NCBI RefSeq assembly: GCF_052057775.1
Contig: NZ_CP195121.1
Location: 2,170,001 to 2,234,000, forward strand
From: Methanococcoides sp052057775
GTDB taxonomy: Archaea; Halobacteriota; Methanosarcinia; Methanosarcinales; Methanosarcinaceae
Reading direction: 5' to 3'
DNA length: 64,000 nucleotides
Position 1 is the stretch's first letter. Each line of letters begins with the position of its first letter. The translations under genes were made by a program, and so were the position numbers. Shown here piece by piece: positions 8,914 to 17,934 of the stretch. The notes beneath the pieces were generated by a model. It saw only the letters and a list, made by a program, of their open reading frames with translations. It was not told the origin of the DNA and did not search any database.

Positions 8914-9753
8914 TTGACCGGCAAGATAACTTATGATGCTGCAGTTGAAGCCACTTTCAACATAATAAAGGAAGCCGAGACAATCCTTCCGGAAGATGTG
9001 GTAAAGGCTCTTGAAACAGCAAAAGAGAACGAATCGAGCGACGTTGCGATATCGCAGATCGAAGCGATCCTCAAGAACATCGAGATCGCAGGAAAAAACA
9101 GTGTTCCACTTTGTCAGGATACAGGTATCCTCATATTCTACGTTGAGATAGGAAGGGAGCTGAACTTTGACTTTGACCTTAAGGGAGCTATACTCGAAGC
9201 TACCAGACAGGCAACCATTCAGGTACCTTTAAGGCCAAATGCCGTCGACCCGCTTACCCGAAGCAACAGCAGTGACAACACAGGCGAAGGACTACCGGAC
9301 ATCAAATACGATTTCGTTGATGGAAAACAACTGAAGATAACAGTGGCTCCTAAAGGTGCCGGCTCAGAGAACATGAGTGCACTGAGGATGATGAACCCCA
9401 CTGAGCTTGAAAGCATCAATGACTTTATCGTTGAAACTGTCCTCAATGCAGGAGGCAGACCCTGTCCGCCAATTATAGTAGGTGTGGGGATAGGAGGTTC
9501 TTTCGACAAAGCTGCAAGGCTTGCAAAATCCTCCCTTTTGCGAAATGTGGATGATATGGACGATGAAGAGAAGGAAATCCTTGCCAGGATCAATTCACTT
9601 GGTATTGGACCAATGGGACTTGGTGGAGACACCACCGCACTTGCAGTCCACATTGGAAGGTCCTACTGCCACACAGCATCCCTGCCTGTGGCCATCAATA
9701 TCCAGTGCTGGGCAAACCGGCATGCTTCGGTGACCCTCGGAGGTGAGGAATAA
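8914..9753 (+). CDS. fumA: Fumarate hydratase class I, alpha subunit
   Basis: N-terminal half of the two-subunit [4Fe-4S] class I fumarase (TtdA-like), interconverting fumarate and malate. The 279-residue product has the family cysteines: Cys67 in PLCQDTG, Cys184 in GRPCPP and Cys252 in SYCHTASLP, plus the GVGIGGSFDKAA and GPMGLGGDTTALAV motifs. The start is TTG at 8914, supported by an AGGTGATC site four bases upstream; no ATG fits. It begins 17 bases after tRNA-Leu and its stop codon abuts the start of the beta subunit. The tartrate dehydratase alternative cannot be excluded from sequence, but fumarase is expected in a methanogen. Confidence 0.93.
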   Translation: MTGKITYDAAVEATFNIIKEAETILPEDVVKALETAKENESSDVAISQIEAILKNIEIAGKNSVPLCQDTGILIFYVEIGRELNFDFDLKGAILEATRQATIQVPLRPNAVDPLTRSNSSDNTGEGLPDIKYDFVDGKQLKITVAPKGAGSENMSALRMMNPTELESINDFIVETVLNAGGRPCPPIIVGVGIGGSFDKAARLAKSSLLRNVDDMDDEEKEILARINSLGIGPMGLGGDTTALAVHIGRSYCHTASLPVAINIQCWANRHASVTLGGEE

Positions 9754-10359
9754 ATGGAATACCACCTCAAAACACCTCTTAAGGAAGAAGAGATCAGGCA
9801 GCTCAATGCCGGAGATATTGTCTACATCACTGGTACCGTCCTGACAGCACGTGATGAAGCACATGCACGAATACTCGAGATGCATGAGGAAGGAAAGGAA
9901 CTGCCATTCGACCTTGAAGGAGCTGCCATCTACCACTGCGGACCCCTGATGCGGCGGATCGAAAAAGAAAAAGATGCACAGGAAGCAGCAGGTGAAGAAG
10001 AATGGACCGTCGTCGCAGCCGGACCTACTACAAGTGACAGGATGTCAAAGATGACACCCGAGCTTCTTGAGCATTATAATGTCCGTGCCCTCATTGGAAA
10101 AGGTGGAATGAACAATGTGGCTGAAAGCCTGAGGGGGAAATGTGTCTACCTTGCATACACGGGAGGATGTGCAGCACTGGCAGCAGGCTCCATAAAGAAG
10201 GTTCCGGGAGTTCACTGGCCTGACCTTGGTATGCCGGAAGCCGTATGGGAACTTGAGGTCGTTGAGTTCGGTCCGCTTATCGTTGGCATCGATACTAAAG
10301 AGAACGATCTGTTCACATCTATAAAAGAAAAAGCAAGAGAGTCCTTCTTAAAGAAGTGA
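9754..10359 (+). CDS. fumB: Fumarate hydratase class I, beta subunit
   Basis: C-terminal half of the two-subunit fumarase, 201 residues, starting directly after the alpha-subunit stop (TAA ATG), so translation is coupled. Typical beta-subunit motifs are present: GDIVYITGTVLTARDEAH, AIYHCGP, AAGPTTSDRM, GKGGM and the C-terminal VPGVHWPDLGMPEAVWELEV. It supplies the substrate-binding domain that completes the active site with the [4Fe-4S] cluster of the alpha subunit. A T-rich tract about 15 bases after the stop may terminate the transcript. Confidence 0.94.
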   Translation: MEYHLKTPLKEEEIRQLNAGDIVYITGTVLTARDEAHARILEMHEEGKELPFDLEGAAIYHCGPLMRRIEKEKDAQEAAGEEEWTVVAAGPTTSDRMSKMTPELLEHYNVRALIGKGGMNNVAESLRGKCVYLAYTGGCAALAAGSIKKVPGVHWPDLGMPEAVWELEVVEFGPLIVGIDTKENDLFTSIKEKARESFLKK

Positions 10360-10437
10360 GCTCTCAATATCCTATTTTTTTGTTCGATCTTTTCGACATC
10401 ATACATTATTGACCGCTCAGCCAGAAGTACCCTCCGA

Positions 10438-11691
10438 TCATAGGATGAGGAAGCATACCCAGGCGATGAATGTCAGTATGAACGAGTGTTTCAGACCTGC
10501 AGATATCCTGTTCTCTCCCAGTTGTCCTGCAACAAGGCCACTCATGAAACCTTGTATTATTGATGCATGGAAAAGGACACGAATGAAGTTGTCAGGATCG
10601 AAAGATCCTATGAAACTGCCGCCTGCGGAAGATCCTGCCACAGCCTGACTTGCCTCGAACATCACAGGTACAAAGCGTGTGGAAAGCATCAATATGACAA
10701 AGATGAACACAAAGAAGGCTATGTAGCTAATGACAACATAAACCGCCATATTACCACGGCGTTCCCTCTCAAGCACCTTCAGTTCACTTGCATCTCTTGC
10801 AGCAGCTTCAAGTACAAAGGACACACGACCCCCTGCACGGCTTGCCTGTGTAATAAGAGCGACTGAACGAGATATGAGAGGAGTGTTCATCCTCTTTGCG
10901 AAGTTCTCTATGGTCTCCTCAAAGGAAATACCCCAGGAAACTGAAGCATCCATCTTCTTGATCTCAGGAGTCATTTCGCCATACTCACCTTTTGCAACAG
11001 TTCCCAGTGCTGCCGGGAGAGTAAGACCTGCCCTGCTCATTTCTGCAATATCACGAAGGAAGTTTGGCATGAACTCTTCAACCTTGTTGATGAACTTATG
11101 CTTCCGATGATAGGTTATTGCTGGTGGTATTATAAAAAGCCATACAGAAAATATGATCACATGATCTATAGCAGGTGTTCCCCATGTCATCGACAGTCCA
11201 ATTGCCATGAACAATAATGAAATCGGTCCGCTGAAGAACATAGCATAATATGGATATTTATAAAGTTCTGCTTTAGGATCGCTCAGGAAGGCCTTGATAC
11301 GAACATTCTTCCTGGATTCACCAAGCTTTATGTTAATGACATACTGCTCGATCTTCTTAAGTTCCTCCTCACTCATGTGAGGGATCTCAACTTCATTAAT
11401 AACAGTAGGTTCACCATTAGCATCAAGTGCAATGGTCTCAGCTATCTGGCCGGATTCAGCAAAATTGCCTGACTCCGTAACATCAATAGTCCCAGTAGGC
11501 TCAGTGGAATCATCCGAAATGGCAAGATCCAGAGATTCATCGATACCATCGGGACCTACCGCGTAAGAAGATTCAATAATGTCACCGGAATCAGCAACGT
11601 CAATGGAATCGGTAAGATCATTTAATTCTTCGATCTCACTGCCCTTTTTTTCATCGAACTCATCAGATCCAATATTCTCTCTATCCCTCAT
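10438..11691 (-). CDS. tadC: TadC/FlaJ-like type II secretion F-domain membrane protein
   Basis: Third gene of a Tad/type IV pilus-like motor. Residues about 1-130 are an unusual acidic, Ser/Asp/Glu-rich extension with short near-repeats (DSIDVADSGD, GTIDVTESGN). The rest is a T2SSF domain with paired membrane helices and the conserved cytoplasmic block (FMPNFLRDIAEMSRAGLTLPAAL; FAKRMNTPLISRSVALITQASRAGG). The protein would be the inner-membrane platform that works with the ATPase and the TadB-like partner. Its ATG follows the tadB stop by three bases. The extension resembles the acidic N-terminus of the ATPase encoded upstream. No pilin or prepilin peptidase gene is visible nearby. Confidence 0.85.
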   Translation of the reverse strand: MRDRENIGSDEFDEKKGSEIEELNDLTDSIDVADSGDIIESSYAVGPDGIDESLDLAISDDSTEPTGTIDVTESGNFAESGQIAETIALDANGEPTVINEVEIPHMSEEELKKIEQYVINIKLGESRKNVRIKAFLSDPKAELYKYPYYAMFFSGPISLLFMAIGLSMTWGTPAIDHVIIFSVWLFIIPPAITYHRKHKFINKVEEFMPNFLRDIAEMSRAGLTLPAALGTVAKGEYGEMTPEIKKMDASVSWGISFEETIENFAKRMNTPLISRSVALITQASRAGGRVSFVLEAAARDASELKVLERERRGNMAVYVVISYIAFFVFIFVILMLSTRFVPVMFEASQAVAGSSAGGSFIGSFDPDNFIRVLFHASIIQGFMSGLVAGQLGENRISAGLKHSFILTFIAWVCFLIL

Positions 11692-11694
11692 TTC

Positions 11695-12618
11695 TCACTC
11701 CTCCGGCGTTATTGAACTGATAAGAACCAGGAACATAGCAGTTCCGATCGGGATCATACCATAGACCATCATATACAGGAACATCATATCTGCCCCGCCC
11801 ATAAGTGCTACGATAGATATAACGACGATCAGGAAAAGTGGTCCCGCAACAAAAGCGGTAACATATGTCTCCCCCATCAGACCAAGTGTTTCAAGGAACT
11901 CCTTTTGTTTTTGCCTGTTGTCGACAAGATACTGATCGGCCTTGACCTTGAAATAAGGTTCCAGGTCACCACCTGATGTTACAACAGTGATGGCACCCTG
12001 CAGGAACTCCTGCATCATTGGAGAAGGTGTAGTAGATGCAAGGTTCTTCATTGCGGTCACAAGGTTATAACCCAACACTTCGAGGTCACGTACCAGATAT
12101 CTTGCTTCCACAGAGACCTCACCATAGATCTCATTGGATGCAAGGGAACGGAACAGATCGACCGGAAGAACTCCTGCCCCTGAAAGAGCTGACATGTAAT
12201 TGATACCATAAGGGAGTATCTGCTCGATCTTACGTTTCCTGTCACCTGCTACTATATTTGGGTAGAACATTCCAAAATAATAGATACTGCTGAAGCAGAG
12301 AACTGCAAAGCCAATACCTCCGAAAACGCGAATTGCAAGAACCTTATATGCAGCGTATTTTGCTGTCCATACAGGGAAACCAAGTGCAATTCCGGAAATA
12401 TCAGGGATCGGAATAATGGCAAGAAGGACATTGAAAAGGATAGACATGAGCACAGTGCTCAGGATGGCCATTAGAAGGACACCTGAAAGATATCTGTCAT
12501 ACCCTATATTGATCCTGGCTTTCATCAGGTTCTGCCTGAGGGAAAAGTACTTTGTTTTTTTGTTTACAAAGTGCTTGCCAAAAATGGCAAATGCGATGCT
12601 AAAGTATGAATTATCCAT
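11695..12618 (-). CDS. tadB: TadB/FlaJ-like type II secretion F-domain membrane protein
   Basis: 307-residue platform protein with T2SSF features: a conserved cytoplasmic helix (LPYGINYMSALSGAGVLPVDLFRSLA; LVRDLEVLGYNLVTAMKNLA) flanked by two pairs of hydrophobic segments. It overlaps the end of the ATPase gene by 8 bp and precedes the TadC-like gene by 3 bp, so the three genes form one tightly coupled operon. Two separate small F-domain proteins, rather than one long archaellum FlaJ, point to an archaeal Tad/Epd-type pilus rather than an archaellum. No signal peptide. Confidence 0.86.
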   Translation of the reverse strand: MDNSYFSIAFAIFGKHFVNKKTKYFSLRQNLMKARINIGYDRYLSGVLLMAILSTVLMSILFNVLLAIIPIPDISGIALGFPVWTAKYAAYKVLAIRVFGGIGFAVLCFSSIYYFGMFYPNIVAGDRKRKIEQILPYGINYMSALSGAGVLPVDLFRSLASNEIYGEVSVEARYLVRDLEVLGYNLVTAMKNLASTTPSPMMQEFLQGAITVVTSGGDLEPYFKVKADQYLVDNRQKQKEFLETLGLMGETYVTAFVAGPLFLIVVISIVALMGGADMMFLYMMVYGMIPIGTAMFLVLISSITPEE

Positions 12619-14575
12619 TCAGATCCTGCCTTATAACTTTCAGTAATGTTTCCGGTTCACGTTTGTACGCAACCACGATCTTAGAGAAGTCCTTGAAGTT
12701 TGTGATGTTCTTTGAGCGTGCCCATTCGATAACATCCTGACGCTGTTGCAACTCCTCCCTTACCCTGGCCTCGCTCCATCCTCTTGCCTCCATAACGCTT
12801 TCAATGACATAAGAGCGACCAGAATACTGGAACAGGTCCTTTGAAGCATTCCATGAGAATACCTCATTGGTAAGCAGCTCACCGGTTCTCGGGTCAACCC
12901 CTACGATCTCTGTAAGCGACTTACAACGCCTGACCCTCTCCTCACCGATCTTTACCTGTGTCTGCAGTGAAACAATATCCAGAGCCTGTATCATGATCCT
13001 TGGTATATTGATAGGAGGGTTCTCAAGCCTGTGCACCATAGACTGGACTGAATCGGCATGCAATGTGGAGAACGTGGTGTGTCCGGTCGACATTGCCTGG
13101 AAAAGGACATAGGCCTCAGCACCTCTTACTTCACCCACGATGATGTATTCAGGACGCTGCCTTAGTGAAGCCCTCAAAAGTTCATACATCTCAATGGAAC
13201 CCTTGGATTCCCCGGAGAAAGACTCACGGGTAACACCCGGGATCCAGTTGGGGTGATCAAGGTTCAGTTCCCTTGTATCTTCAATGGAAACGATCTTCAT
13301 TTCCGGCTGGATGAATATTGAAATTGCATTCATTGCAGATGTCTTTCCTGAAGCAGTACCTCCGGAGAAGATGACGCTCTTGCTTGAATCAACAGCAAGC
13401 CACATGTATGCCAGCATTGCTGTAGAGAATGTATGATAGTTAATGAGATCAGTAGGTGTGATCGGATCAACATTGAACCTTCGTATGGTGAAAGTACTAC
13501 CCCTTGTGGTGATCTCCCTGCCAAGCGTCAGCTGGATACGTGAACCATCCGGCAAAGTCGCATCAAGCAATGGATTCGCTATGGATATATGTTTGCCGCA
13601 TATCTGTGCAAGCCTGATGGAAAGAGGATCCAGATCATCATCCGTAGGGAAAATTACATTCGAAGGAATGGATTCGAATTTCTTGTGGTATATGTAGACC
13701 GGAGTATCAGGACCATCACATGAGATATCCTCGATAAAGGGATCACGCATCATGGCATCGATCTCACCATATCCTAGGTAATCACGGATGATGTAGTACA
13801 TGATCTTCTCACGAGTAAAGGTCGTAAGACGGATCCGGTAATCGACAAGGAACTTGTTGACATTGCTGCGAAGGTATTCTTCTGCCACATCCCTGGTCAT
13901 ACTTTTCAGATGCGCATGAAGAACTTCGGCTATTCGTTCCTTGATCATCCTGAAAAGTTTAAGTTCTTCTTCTTCGAACTCAGGTTCAAGTACCTGATAT
14001 TGATACTCATGAAGATCAGGATTGTAGGAGACCCTTACATAGGAATAAGGCGGATTTATCTCAAAGAACTCTACCTCATTATATCCGGATTCCTCATCAA
14101 GCCCGGTATCTACAAGAGGACCATGAATAGATACATCGTATTCTTCGACCTCATAATCCTTTGTCTTAAAAGCATTGATGACCCTCTTGTGGAAAGGTTC
14201 TTTCTTGAAAATGAACATCGGAGTCTCTTCGTACTCATCAGAATCCGCTCCCTCTTCAAGTACCTCCTCTTTAGAGATCTCTTTTAATGTCTTTTCCCAC
14301 AAGGATTCAATTTCCTCCGGCAATTTGCCTTGCCCATTATATTCATCATCTTCATAAGTAGAAGTGACCATCAATTCTTCTATCTGACCATCACTTTCAT
14401 CTTCTTCATCGGAGGAAGTAACCACAATTTCTTCGATCAGCTCATCAAGTTCATCTGAAAGAAGTTCTTCCGAAAGAGGATCGTCTTCAACTATATCTAT
14501 ATCAATTATGCCTTCTTCCAGAGACTCAAGTTCGCCTTCTTTACCGGCACTTTGAGGATTCAAATTTTCAACCAT
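12611..14575 (-). CDS. tadA: Type II/IV secretion ATPase (TadA/FlaI family)
   Basis: Hexameric ATPase that powers pilus assembly. Motifs in order: N-terminal binding region (YVRVSYNPDLHEYQYQVLEPE), Walker A GGTASGKT at about residues 402-410, Asp box (SIEDTRELNLDHPNW), Walker B (EYIIVGEVRGAEAY) and His box (STGHTTFSTLHADS). The first roughly 130 residues are a highly acidic extension containing an imperfect repeat (EEIVVTSSDEEDESDGQ / EELMVTSTYEDDEYNGQ) not needed in the family. The ORF can begin at 14641, but the ATG at 14575 gives a start directly at the acidic segment with a GGCGTGGT site. First gene of the tadA-B-C operon. Confidence 0.9.
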   Translation of the reverse strand: MVENLNPQSAGKEGELESLEEGIIDIDIVEDDPLSEELLSDELDELIEEIVVTSSDEEDESDGQIEELMVTSTYEDDEYNGQGKLPEEIESLWEKTLKEISKEEVLEEGADSDEYEETPMFIFKKEPFHKRVINAFKTKDYEVEEYDVSIHGPLVDTGLDEESGYNEVEFFEINPPYSYVRVSYNPDLHEYQYQVLEPEFEEEELKLFRMIKERIAEVLHAHLKSMTRDVAEEYLRSNVNKFLVDYRIRLTTFTREKIMYYIIRDYLGYGEIDAMMRDPFIEDISCDGPDTPVYIYHKKFESIPSNVIFPTDDDLDPLSIRLAQICGKHISIANPLLDATLPDGSRIQLTLGREITTRGSTFTIRRFNVDPITPTDLINYHTFSTAMLAYMWLAVDSSKSVIFSGGTASGKTSAMNAISIFIQPEMKIVSIEDTRELNLDHPNWIPGVTRESFSGESKGSIEMYELLRASLRQRPEYIIVGEVRGAEAYVLFQAMSTGHTTFSTLHADSVQSMVHRLENPPINIPRIMIQALDIVSLQTQVKIGEERVRRCKSLTEIVGVDPRTGELLTNEVFSWNASKDLFQYSGRSYVIESVMEARGWSEARVREELQQRQDVIEWARSKNITNFKDFSKIVVAYKREPETLLKVIRQDLNG

Positions 14576-14845
14576 TATACCACGCCTTTGGTAATGCCAT
14601 TCCTTGCTGATTACAACAAAAAGAAACCTGAAGGCCCCCATGCCTGTCCTTAATTGTTGCTAAAATAAGTATGCTCGTACGGCTTATATAATTACCGCAG
14701 AATTTCCCCCATACCCATATTATAATTATTATAATATTATTTATAAAAGCATATTGGTTATACAATTAAAAAAAACGTCAGGATTACCAATGTAAATCTA
14801 TTTATCCACAAAAACAAAACTACAACAGAGTTAAAGGTGACAGCA

Positions 14846-16366
14846 ATGCAACTAAAAGTACAACCTATTGATATTAAAGTCGGTAAATACAAAGTAATCC
14901 TGAATACCATTGATGCAAAGGAGCTCGGTGTCAATGAAGGCGACCGTGTACGAATAAAGGATCACGAAACGCTGACAGCTATTGTTGATTTTACCGAAGA
15001 TATGATATCACCGGGAATGATCGGCCTTTATCATGAAGTAAAAGAAGCGATCCAGAAGGAGTGGACCGAATCCATAGAGGTCTTCCCTGCAGAACGGCCA
15101 AGGTCGACCTACATTATCAAAAAGGTCATGGACGGAAAAAAGCTAACTCAGGAAGAAATAGGAATACTCGTCAAAGATATTGTAGAGGAAAACCTCAGTG
15201 AAATAGAGATCGCAGCCTTCCTTACCTCAACATACATCAATGATATGACCGATGATGAGACGGAATGGCTAACAAGAGCCATGATCGACACAGGAGATAA
15301 ACTGGAGTTCGACACAAATCAGATCATGGACAAGCATTCAATAGGAGGAGTTCCTGGAAACAAGATCTCACTTCTGATCGTACCTATAGTTGCCGCTAAC
15401 GGTCTTATCATACCAAAAACAAGTTCAAGAGCAATAACAGGAGCAGGAGGCACTGCCGATCTCATGGAAGTGCTTGCTCCTGTGGAGTTCAACGCAGAAG
15501 ATATCAAAAGGATGACCGAACAGGTCGGAGGTGTCCTTGTATGGGGAGGTGCCACGAACATCGCTCCTGCCGATGACAAGCTCATAAAAGTAGAATACCC
15601 GCTTTCAATTGACCCTCACTGCCAGATGCTGGCTTCCATTATGGCCAAGAAAGGTGCCATTGGTGCGAATCACGTAGTAATGGATATCCCAACCGGACCC
15701 GGTACAAAGATACCAAATGTCCAGGAAGGAAGAAAGCTCGCAAGGGATCTCATAAACCTTGGAGACAGGCTTGGCATGGATGTCGACTGTGCCCTGACAT
15801 ACGGAGCATCACCGGTCGGACACACAATTGGCCCTGCCCTTGAGGTCATTGAAGCATTAAAGGTCCTTGAAACCTTTGAAGGACCGAACAGCCTGATAGA
15901 AAAGAGTGCATCCCTTGCCGGAATGCTTCTCGAGATGGGAGGAGTGGCAGCCAAGGACCAGGGTTATGATCTTGCAATCGATACCCTGAAGAACGGAAAG
16001 GCACTTGAGAAGTTCAAGCAAATAATCGAGATACAGGGTGGAAACCCGAATGTCACCCACAAGGACATTCAGGTAGGCACATTTACTGCAGACCTTGTTG
16101 CTCCAACCAATGGATACATCCTTGAACTTGACAACAAAAGGCTCGTCCAGATCGCAAGATTAGCAGGTGCTCCAAATGACAAAGGAGCAGGACTGGTAAT
16201 ACACAAGAAGCAGGGACATCCTATCAGAGAAGGAGATAAGGTCCTTACGATCTATGCTGAAAAGGAAGCAAAACTGAACACGGCTTTCCAGAATGCTAAG
16301 GAAAAACTGCCATTTATTGCAGAAGGAATGCTTCTGGAGCGTATCCAGAGCTTCAAGGAGATCTGA
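14846..16366 (+). CDS. deoA: AMP phosphorylase
   Basis: Archaeal AMP phosphorylase (thymidine phosphorylase fold) of the pentose-bisphosphate pathway: AMP plus phosphate gives ribose-1,5-bisphosphate and adenine. About 506 residues with an extra N-terminal beta-barrel domain of about 85 residues (LKVQPIDIKVGKYKVILNT) typical of the archaeal enzyme. It also has the phosphorylase signature MDKHSIGGVPGNKISLLIVP, SSRAITGAGGTADLMEV and the nucleoside site GGATNIAPADDKLIKVEYPL. The longer GTG start at 14837 overlaps its own AAAGGTGA site, so ATG 14846 is preferred. No RuBisCO or e2b2 gene is adjacent. aTrm56 follows after 5 bp. Confidence 0.94.
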   Translation: MQLKVQPIDIKVGKYKVILNTIDAKELGVNEGDRVRIKDHETLTAIVDFTEDMISPGMIGLYHEVKEAIQKEWTESIEVFPAERPRSTYIIKKVMDGKKLTQEEIGILVKDIVEENLSEIEIAAFLTSTYINDMTDDETEWLTRAMIDTGDKLEFDTNQIMDKHSIGGVPGNKISLLIVPIVAANGLIIPKTSSRAITGAGGTADLMEVLAPVEFNAEDIKRMTEQVGGVLVWGGATNIAPADDKLIKVEYPLSIDPHCQMLASIMAKKGAIGANHVVMDIPTGPGTKIPNVQEGRKLARDLINLGDRLGMDVDCALTYGASPVGHTIGPALEVIEALKVLETFEGPNSLIEKSASLAGMLLEMGGVAAKDQGYDLAIDTLKNGKALEKFKQIIEIQGGNPNVTHKDIQVGTFTADLVAPTNGYILELDNKRLVQIARLAGAPNDKGAGLVIHKKQGHPIREGDKVLTIYAEKEAKLNTAFQNAKEKLPFIAEGMLLERIQSFKEI

Positions 16367-16371
16367 GATAG

Positions 16372-16908
16372 ATGCAAAGAATAGTAATACTGCGACTGGG
16401 CCACCGTCCTGAAAGGGACAAGAGGATCACGACCCACGTCGGATTGACCGCCCGGGCTCTCGGTGCAGAAGGAATGCTTCTGGCATCCAATGACAAAGGC
16501 ATCAAGAACGCTATAGAAGATGTCGCAGAGCGCTGGGGAGGCAGTTTTTACGTCGAGAATGATGTCAACTGGAAGAGCGAGATCAGAAAATGGAAAGAAC
16601 AGGGAGGAAAGGTCTGCCACCTTTCCATGTATGGTATTAACCTTCCTGATGCGGCCGAAGAGATCAAAACTTGCAACGAACTTATGATAGTAGTGGGTGC
16701 CGAGAAGGTCCCTCCCGAGATCTACGACCTTGCCGACTGGAATGTTGCAGTCGGCAACCAGCCACACTCAGAAGTAGCTGCAGTTGCCCTTACAATGGAC
16801 AGGATCGCACAGGAAGAGCCTCTTAAAAGGGAGTTCAGTAATGCAGAACTGACCATCGTACCGATGGAATGCGGGAAAAGGGTCATTGATAACAAGAAAA
16901 AAGAATAA
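16372..16908 (+). CDS. trm56: tRNA (cytidine-56-2'-O)-methyltransferase aTrm56
   Basis: SPOUT-class methyltransferase that 2'-O-methylates C56 in the T loop of archaeal tRNAs. The 178-residue product starts with the diagnostic IVILRLGHRPERDKRITTHV and carries the SPOUT knot segments LSMYGINLPD, IVVGAEKVPPEIYDLADWNVAVGNQPHSEVAALA-like stretch (here EVAAVALTMDRI). Length matches the family. It begins 5 bp after the AMP phosphorylase stop, so the two are probably cotranscribed, and ends at a long inverted repeat shared with the convergent gene. Confidence 0.93.
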   Translation: MQRIVILRLGHRPERDKRITTHVGLTARALGAEGMLLASNDKGIKNAIEDVAERWGGSFYVENDVNWKSEIRKWKEQGGKVCHLSMYGINLPDAAEEIKTCNELMIVVGAEKVPPEIYDLADWNVAVGNQPHSEVAAVALTMDRIAQEEPLKREFSNAELTIVPMECGKRVIDNKKKE

Positions 16909-16918
16909 TTCCAGAGAA

Positions 16919-16979
16919 AACGGGATATGAAAGAGGAGTTCTGATCTTTATTCTGGATTTGTCCTCTTTATTCCGTTTC
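16919..16979. terminator. Bidirectional hairpin between convergent genes
   Basis: AAAGAGGA (16930-16937) pairs with TCCTCTTT (16962-16969), and the flanking AACGG and CCGTT extend the stem. It lies between the stop codons of trm56 (plus) and the 68-residue ORF (minus) and would suit both transcripts. Confidence 0.5.
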
Positions 16980-16986
16980 GTAAAAC

Positions 16987-17193
16987 TTACTTTTGCTTTT
17001 CTTTTTCATCTTTTTCTTTACCGGAATGGGAACTTACTGCAACTCCACGGTTAACTGCAGGCTTATCGAACTTCCCATAACCCCTGTGTTTTTTGCAACC
17101 CGGGGCCTTTGACTGCTGCAACATCAGCTCATCCAGCTCATCATCGGTCATTTCTTCTGCTTCGGTCTCGTCAATATCTTCTTTTGGACTCAT
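16987..17193 (-). CDS. Small hypothetical protein, acidic head and basic tail
   Basis: 68 residues: an acidic helix-prone N-terminus (DETEAEEMTDDELDELMLQQ), then a basic segment GCKKHRGYGKFDKPAVNRGV and a Lys/Glu tail. Its ATG directly follows the TGA of the NIF3-like gene, so it is probably translated by coupling. Family unknown. Charge segregation suggests an RNA- or protein-binding adaptor, but that is only inference. Its position after the stop codon supports a real gene. Confidence 0.6.
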   Translation of the reverse strand: MSPKEDIDETEAEEMTDDELDELMLQQSKAPGCKKHRGYGKFDKPAVNRGVAVSSHSGKEKDEKEKQK

Positions 17194-17934
17194 TCAGATC
17201 ACTCCGATAAATGGGTCGTTGTCAATGAATTCCACATCAATTTTGAGCATGTTCTTGAGACGAGTGCATAGCTCTTCCATTGCAGGGTTTTCCGTGGCAT
17301 AATGGGTTGCATCCACAAGCAGCATGTCGTCGTAGTTGCGCAGAACATCATGCTTGAGCTCAGCAGAAACATAGGCATCGACATCTTTCTCCCTTGCGAT
17401 GTCAAGGAAATCATCCTTGAACCCACTGCCTCCAAAGACCATAACCTTCTTTATGAGATCATTACCACCCACATATTGAAGATGAGTGTTGAGGCATTTT
17501 GAAACATGGTTCAGGAAGACATCAGCAGAACATTCATCAATACTGCCTATCCGGCCCATTCCGACGTTTTCCACATCAACAAGACCAAGGCGCTGTGCCA
17601 GCACATCATTGACACCATTCTCGGCCCGGTCATAGTTCGTGTGCATGGAATAGAGGGAAATACCATTGTCAAGGGCGATCTTCAAAAGACCTGCGAGCTC
17701 TTTTGAGATAAGGTTCACAGAATGGAATATCAGAGTGTGATGAGTGATAAGCAAATCTGCACCTATCTGGGCTGCACGTTCCAATACATATTTCGTAGGA
17801 TCAAGGGCAACTGCTATCCTTTTGACATCATTATCCAGGTCAAGGATCAGGCCGATCCTTCCAATATCGAAGTCTTCTGCCAGCTCAGGAGGAGCGATCT
17901 CTTCGAGTATACCTATAATTTCTGATAGTTCCAT
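17194..17934 (-). CDS. NIF3-family (DUF34) dinuclear metal protein
   Basis: About 246 residues with NIF3 landmarks: an N-terminal MELSEIIGILEEIAPPELAEDFD, the GADLLITHHTLIFH metal-binding HH pair, MHTNYDRAENGVNDVLA, the GGSGFKDDFLDIAREKDVDAYVSAELKHD region and the C-terminal LVDATHYATENPAMEEL. The His and Glu residues of the two-metal site are present. Proposed roles in this family include GTP cyclohydrolase I-like and metal-chaperone activity; none is proven here. The frame extends to a TTG at 17991, but the conserved N-terminus begins at ATG 17934. A small acidic/basic protein gene follows without a gap. Confidence 0.87.
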   Translation of the reverse strand: MELSEIIGILEEIAPPELAEDFDIGRIGLILDLDNDVKRIAVALDPTKYVLERAAQIGADLLITHHTLIFHSVNLISKELAGLLKIALDNGISLYSMHTNYDRAENGVNDVLAQRLGLVDVENVGMGRIGSIDECSADVFLNHVSKCLNTHLQYVGGNDLIKKVMVFGGSGFKDDFLDIAREKDVDAYVSAELKHDVLRNYDDMLLVDATHYATENPAMEELCTRLKNMLKIDVEFIDNDPFIGVI

